DNA of 9,674 bases from Asaia bogorensis. GTDB lineage: Bacteria > Pseudomonadota > Alphaproteobacteria > Acetobacterales > Acetobacteraceae. Every line of letters begins with the position of its first letter. Positions within the stretch are counted from its first letter, which is position 1. This document shows, one piece after another, positions 6,964 through 9,674 of the stretch. The position numbers and the translations under genes were made by a program. The notes under the pieces are model-generated. The model was not told the origin of the DNA and did not search any database. It saw only the letters and a program-made list of their open reading frames with translations. The DNA lies in assembly GCA_945871455.1 (NCBI GenBank), contig CAMBXJ010000129.1:1-9674 (forward strand), given 5' to 3'.

Positions 6964-7078
6964 GATATGGTATGCACGCAATAGTTGTATTGAAGGCCCC
7001 AGAGTGCTTACTGCACGGAGTGTCGGTTGGATCGCGCTTCTGGTATGGCTCGCGGGCGACCTAACGATGTGGAGCGGT

Positions 7079-8125
7079 ATGCGGCGCAAGATTGCGATTT
7101 TCATCGTCGCCGCCCCATGTCTGCTGGTCGCGGCGGACGTCGCGGTCTGGCACATGGCGGTGCGCCGGTTGGAGACCGGTTTCCAGACCTGGATTGGCGA
7201 TAGCAACCGACGCGGATGGTCGGTGCTGTCCAGCAGCCAGGTCCGGGGCGGATGGCCGATGGCCGCGACTCTGAAGATCACTGACCTGGTCATAAAGGGC
7301 GGCGAACCCACCATTCCCGGCGGCGCGTCCTGGGATGCCAAGCAGGTCGTGCTCCGTGTCGGGTTGCTGACCCCGTGGTCCCTGGACATCGAACCGATCG
7401 GCGTGCAGCGCCTGCGGTTCGCGAACGGCGCTGAATTCCCGTTCGTGGCGGAGGAAATGCATGCGACGGTGCCGCTGCAGGCGGGTCACGTCCCGTCGAC
7501 CTTGGACCTGAAAGCCCGCAACCTGCGGGCGGTCCTGATGACCGAGGGCGATGCGGATGTCGCGGTGTCCATGGGGCAACTGCAAGGCCATGCCGATATC
7601 TCGTCCGCCGCCGGCGATGCTCCGACGATAGGATTTTCCGTCTCCGCCGACATGATCGCACTGCCCGATGCGATCCGCTGGCCGCTTGGACCATTGGTGA
7701 CGAGCGTCGTCCTGGCAGGCTCCCTGGAAGGCCCGACGCCGGAACCCTCGGCGCCATCGACGTTCCTGGCCGCGTGGCGCGATGGCGGCGGATCCGTGGA
7801 GGTGCAGAAGTTCAGCATCGTCTGGGGGCCGCTGGATCTGACCACCACGGCGACCCTGGCGCTGGACGACCAGTTGCAGCCGATGGGCGCCGGAACCGGT
7901 CGGATGGTGGGATATGAGGCGACGCTCGACGCGCTGGCCGCCAACGGGGTGCTGACGCGATCGGCCACGACCGCCGCGAAGGCGGTGCTTTCCCTGATGG
8001 CCAGTGCCCCTGCCGCGGGGGAACCCGCCGAGGTGGAAGTGCCGCTGACATTGCAGCACCGCACCTTGTCGATGCGCCAGGTGCCGGTGATCCGACTGCC
8101 AGAGCTCGACTGGCCGTCCCCCTGA
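7079..8125 (+). CDS. DUF2125 family envelope protein
   Basis: This 348-residue protein has an N-terminal hydrophobic segment after MRRK (about residues 5-24) that could be an uncleaved anchor or signal peptide, so the bulk is probably periplasmic. The family-like pattern is WSVLSSSQVRGGWPMAATLKITDLVI (47-72), then GGASWDAKQVVLRVGLLTPWSLDIEP (beginning about 80). This is the beta-rich layout of DUF2125, whose function is unknown. Repeating beta-strand-like segments continue to the C-terminus (about 190-345). The start at 7079 is chosen because GGAG lies 4 nt upstream, as at ftsE. The frame remains open back to a GTG at 6956, but that codon lies inside DnaA box 2. The gene follows plsC in the same direction but is separated by 308 bp, so it probably has its own promoter. 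Assignment is from memory of the family pattern. Confidence 0.82.
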   Translation: MRRKIAIFIVAAPCLLVAADVAVWHMAVRRLETGFQTWIGDSNRRGWSVLSSSQVRGGWPMAATLKITDLVIKGGEPTIPGGASWDAKQVVLRVGLLTPWSLDIEPIGVQRLRFANGAEFPFVAEEMHATVPLQAGHVPSTLDLKARNLRAVLMTEGDADVAVSMGQLQGHADISSAAGDAPTIGFSVSADMIALPDAIRWPLGPLVTSVVLAGSLEGPTPEPSAPSTFLAAWRDGGGSVEVQKFSIVWGPLDLTTTATLALDDQLQPMGAGTGRMVGYEATLDALAANGVLTRSATTAAKAVLSLMASAPAAGEPAEVEVPLTLQHRTLSMRQVPVIRLPELDWPSP

Positions 8126-8243
8126 GGCTTGCAGCGATTTCGCGCTCGCCAGCAGACGGGCCGGGGGAAACCTGTGTTTGCCAGTGCCCCTGACGCCGGG
8201 GATTGATGCCAGCGCCCGAATGACTAGGCGGAGCGAGTTTCTG

Positions 8244-8273
8244 TTGCCCGTTCGGCGATATTGGTTCTATGCT
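8244..8273 (+). promoter_or_regulatory. Candidate promoter upstream of the ACT-domain gene
   Basis: TTGCCC (8244-8249) and TATGCT (8268-8273) are separated by 18 nt, each matching four of six consensus bases. It lies about 100 bp before the ATG at 8373. By-eye match, modest support. Confidence 0.3.
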
Positions 8274-8314
8274 TCGTTCATGTTCATCGAGCTCCAGGTC
8301 ACGCGAATTAGCTG

Positions 8315-8335
8315 CCCGGCTGTCTGACAGCCGGG
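8315..8335. promoter_or_regulatory. Perfect 10-bp dyad in the ACT-gene leader (operator or hairpin)
   Basis: CCCGGCTGTC (8315-8324) and GACAGCCGGG (8326-8335) are exact inverted repeats around a single central T. The dyad lies 37 bp before the ATG at 8373 and downstream of the candidate promoter. An odd-centred palindrome of this length fits a dimeric repressor site. As RNA it would make a tight GC hairpin followed by only TTT, a poor terminator. Confidence 0.45.
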
Positions 8336-8372
8336 GTTTCCAGCCTGATTCAACCGTTACCGGAGCCTTATC

Positions 8373-8708
8373 ATGACAACCGACCCTTCGGCCGCCGAGC
8401 GACAAGATGTCGCCGTGCGGTTCCTGCTGCATGCCGATCCTTCACCCGGCCTTCTTTCGCGGCTTCTGCAGCCGTTCGCCAGGCGCGACCTGATACCCGA
8501 CCGCATGTGGTCCCATCGTGCAGGGGACGACATGCATGTCGAGATCGCCATGGATGCCATGCCATCCACCGCCATTCATCTAATCGAAGGCAATCTTCGT
8601 CAGGTCGTCGGGGTGCATCAGGTCGCGCGGAGCCGGCCGTGCACGACGGGTCAGCCGTCTTGCGCCGAGCGCCGGGGGGTGGGAGCGGCCTCGGCTTTGT
8701 CGGAATAG
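8373..8708 (+). CDS. Small ACT-domain-like protein (acetolactate synthase small subunit-like)
   Basis: This 111-residue frame starts at ATG 8373 with GGAG 7 nt upstream. Residues 14-86 read like a single ACT domain: AVRFLLHADPSPGLLSRLLQPFARRDLIPD, a central strand MHVEIAM, and a final IEGNLRQVVGVHQVAR. The last stretch resembles the end of the ACT domain in small acetolactate synthase subunits (IlvM/IlvN type). ACT domains bind amino acids and regulate metabolic enzymes, so a role in branched-chain amino acid control is possible but not shown; no ilvB is in the window. The last 25 or so residues lack family features, and the final 58 bp overlap the 3' end of the opposite-strand nth gene. The coding call is supported by domain pattern and ribosome site, not by a confirmed family match. 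Confidence 0.68.
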   Translation: MTTDPSAAERQDVAVRFLLHADPSPGLLSRLLQPFARRDLIPDRMWSHRAGDDMHVEIAMDAMPSTAIHLIEGNLRQVVGVHQVARSRPCTTGQPSCAERRGVGAASALSE

Positions 8709-9517
8709 CGGCACCATTGCGCGGCGGTACAGCGCCAACATTCCGGCTGTCGTGCCTTGCAGACGTAGCGTCCATGCAGAATCAACCAGTTATGGGCGTC
8801 GCGGAGCAGTTCGCGGGGAATACGGCCCACCAGCGCGTCCTCGACGGCGCGCGGGGTGCGCCCCGGGGCCAGGCCGCAGCGGTTGCCGATGCGAAAGATA
8901 TGGGTGTCGACGGCCATGGTGCTTTCACCGAAAGCCACGTTCAGCACGACATTGGCCGTCTTGCGCCCGACGCCCGGCAGGGCTTCCAGCGCCGCCCGAT
9001 CACGCGGGACCTGGCCCTGGTGGTGCTCGACGAGCTGACGCGACAGTTCCACCACGTTGCGAGCCTTGCCCTGCCACAACCCGATCGAGCGGATATGACG
9101 CGCGACGCCGTCCACACCGAGCGCCGCCATGGCTTTCGGCGTGGCGGCTTCCTTGAACAGGGTCTCGGTGGCGCGATTGACCGAAATATCGGTTGCCTGA
9201 GCGGACAGCACCACCGCGACCAGCAAGGTGAACGGGTCCGCGAAGTGCAATTCCGTCGACGGGCTTGGGTTCGTGGCGGCGAGAGCCTGAACGAACGCGC
9301 GAACGTCCGACCGCGGCATGGCCCGCGGCCCGCCGGGTCGCGATTTCGTGGATGTCGATGCCGCGGGTTGCGATTTGTCGACGCTGTGTCCAACCGCCGG
9401 AGCGCTTACCGACGTGGCATCGGCGGGCTTTGCCTGCCCCCCTGTGGACCGACCCAACACCGGCTTTGCGGCGCGCGTTCGGCGTTTCGGTTCGACCGAT
9501 GGGGGCTTGTCTGACAT
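8651..9517 (-). CDS. nth: Endonuclease III (DNA glycosylase/AP lyase)
   Basis: This 288-residue Nth is full length with a long N-terminal extension. The helix-hairpin-helix is LPGVGRKTANVVLNVAFG, with the catalytic lysine in GRKTA. The catalytic aspartate is in AVDTHIFR. The [4Fe-4S] ligands follow the classic C-x6-C-x2-C-x5-C near the C-terminus (CKARQPECWRCTAAQWC). It removes oxidised pyrimidines from DNA and nicks at abasic sites in base excision repair. Residues 1-66 are Lys/Arg/Ala/Pro/Ser-rich and probably disordered. The core aligns, as I remember it, with E. coli Nth residue for residue from Met67 (ATG at 9317-9319), so translation could begin there and give a 222-residue protein. AGGG sits only 2 nt before the ATG at 9517 and no good ribosome site precedes Met67, so the start is unresolved. 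It converges on the ACT-domain gene. Confidence 0.97.
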   Translation of the reverse strand: MSDKPPSVEPKRRTRAAKPVLGRSTGGQAKPADATSVSAPAVGHSVDKSQPAASTSTKSRPGGPRAMPRSDVRAFVQALAATNPSPSTELHFADPFTLLVAVVLSAQATDISVNRATETLFKEAATPKAMAALGVDGVARHIRSIGLWQGKARNVVELSRQLVEHHQGQVPRDRAALEALPGVGRKTANVVLNVAFGESTMAVDTHIFRIGNRCGLAPGRTPRAVEDALVGRIPRELLRDAHNWLILHGRYVCKARQPECWRCTAAQWCRYSDKAEAAPTPRRSAQDG

Positions 9518-9674
9518 GTCCCTGCCATGTTCGCGTGATGCCGCGGGTTCGACAAGATGGCCGCCGACATGCGGGTTATCAGCGGGAGCCTGATCGAGAG
9601 CGAGCGCGGTTGCAGTTTCGAACCGAGGGTGCCCGACACCGGCGCTGGCTCTCCCGTCGAAGGGGCAAATGCCT
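9518..9674. other. Window edge upstream of nth, no gene assigned
   Basis: These 157 bases lie before the chosen nth start. The nth frame stays open on the minus strand to the edge, and a plus-strand frame from ATG 9557 also stays open to the edge (beginning MAADMRVISGSL), but neither has a clear ribosome site or recognisable domain. Nothing else is seen. Confidence 0.5.

Larger units (their letters stand above)
6771..7078. other. 308-bp gap with AT-rich island and DnaA boxes (possible oriC or DnaA-controlled region)
   Basis: This lies between the plsC stop and the DUF2125 start. It has no believable gene. Bases 6895-6930 are about 69 percent A+T, against roughly 35 percent for the window. 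The island is flanked by two perfect DnaA boxes in the same orientation (6831-6839, 6955-6963), contains TATAAT at 6911-6916, and has three GANTC sites (6846, 6862, 6934). It also has 10-bp phased repeats of an ATTC core starting at 6914, 6924 and 6934. None of the classic alphaproteobacterial origin neighbours (hemE, dnaA, parAB, gidA) is in the window, so the origin call is tentative. Confidence 0.45.

Noticed and set aside
6956..7078. Upstream GTG start for the DUF2125 protein, adding 41 residues
   Set aside because: The GTG lies inside DnaA box 2 without a ribosome site; ATG 7079 has GGAG upstream and gives a normal basic-hydrophobic N-terminus.
8000..8192. 13-bp direct repeat GCCAGTGCCCCTG at 8000-8012 and 8180-8192, each followed by a GCCG/GGGG run
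   Set aside because: Only two short GC-rich copies, one inside a coding region; no duplicated flanks or element structure, so coincidence is adequate.
8126..8372. Minus-strand frame of about 200 codons covering 7812-8432
   Set aside because: It is antisense to the DUF2125 gene and the ACT-gene start, with low-complexity Arg/Pro/Ser composition and no start signal.
9557..9674. Plus-strand gene start divergent from nth at the window edge
   Set aside because: Open to the edge but only 39 codons visible, no ribosome site and no recognised sequence; the missing downstream sequence is needed to decide.

Overview
The window is GC-rich (roughly two thirds G+C by eye) chromosomal DNA. Gene content points to an alphaproteobacterium, most likely order Rhodospirillales / family Acetobacteraceae. 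The reasons are the cluster ftsE-ftsX-YdcF-like-plsC followed by a DUF2125 gene, a divergent MJ0042-type zinc-ribbon gene upstream of ftsE, and a DUF815 ATPase divergent from yajC. The taxonomic call rests on remembered gene order and cannot be proved from the sequence alone. I see no rRNA, tRNA, CRISPR array, transposase, phage gene or toxin-antitoxin pair.

Layout. 1-672 (+) is the 3' part of an SsuD-like flavin-dependent (LLM-class) monooxygenase. It converges on a PaiB-type FMN-binding regulator at 691-1317 (-). Next come a DUF815 AAA+ ATPase at 1426-2280 (-) and yajC at 2362-2772 (+), which diverge from a short shared promoter region. A 349-bp convergent gap (2773-3121) holds a hairpin and a large imperfect inverted repeat. 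A small zinc-ribbon membrane protein (3122-3520, -, TTG start) diverges from a four-gene operon: ftsE (3771-4463), ftsX (4466-5386), a YdcF/ElyC-like DUF218 protein (5383-6030) and plsC (6027-6770). A 308-bp gap with an AT-rich island follows (6771-7078). It contains two perfect DnaA boxes and a perfect TATAAT, and leads into a DUF2125 envelope protein (7079-8125, +). A small ACT-domain protein (8373-8708, +) then overlaps, tail to tail, the endonuclease III gene nth (8651-9517, -). The last 157 bases have no gene I can assign.

How the genes work together. The central operon is an envelope-growth module. FtsEX is the ATP-driven divisome switch for septal peptidoglycan hydrolysis, the DUF218 protein belongs to a family tied to undecaprenyl-phosphate and peptidoglycan homeostasis, and PlsC makes phosphatidic acid. 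Overlapping or 2-nt-spaced junctions imply translational coupling. YajC is the Sec translocon accessory protein, here without secD/secF next to it. The other genes are housekeeping or of uncertain role.

I found no clearly new multi-gene system. The most unusual signal is the gene-free AT-rich segment with two perfect DnaA boxes (6831-6839 and 6955-6963). It may be a replication origin, a DnaA-regulated promoter or a DnaA titration site. The second is the REP-like inverted repeat at 2983-3076.
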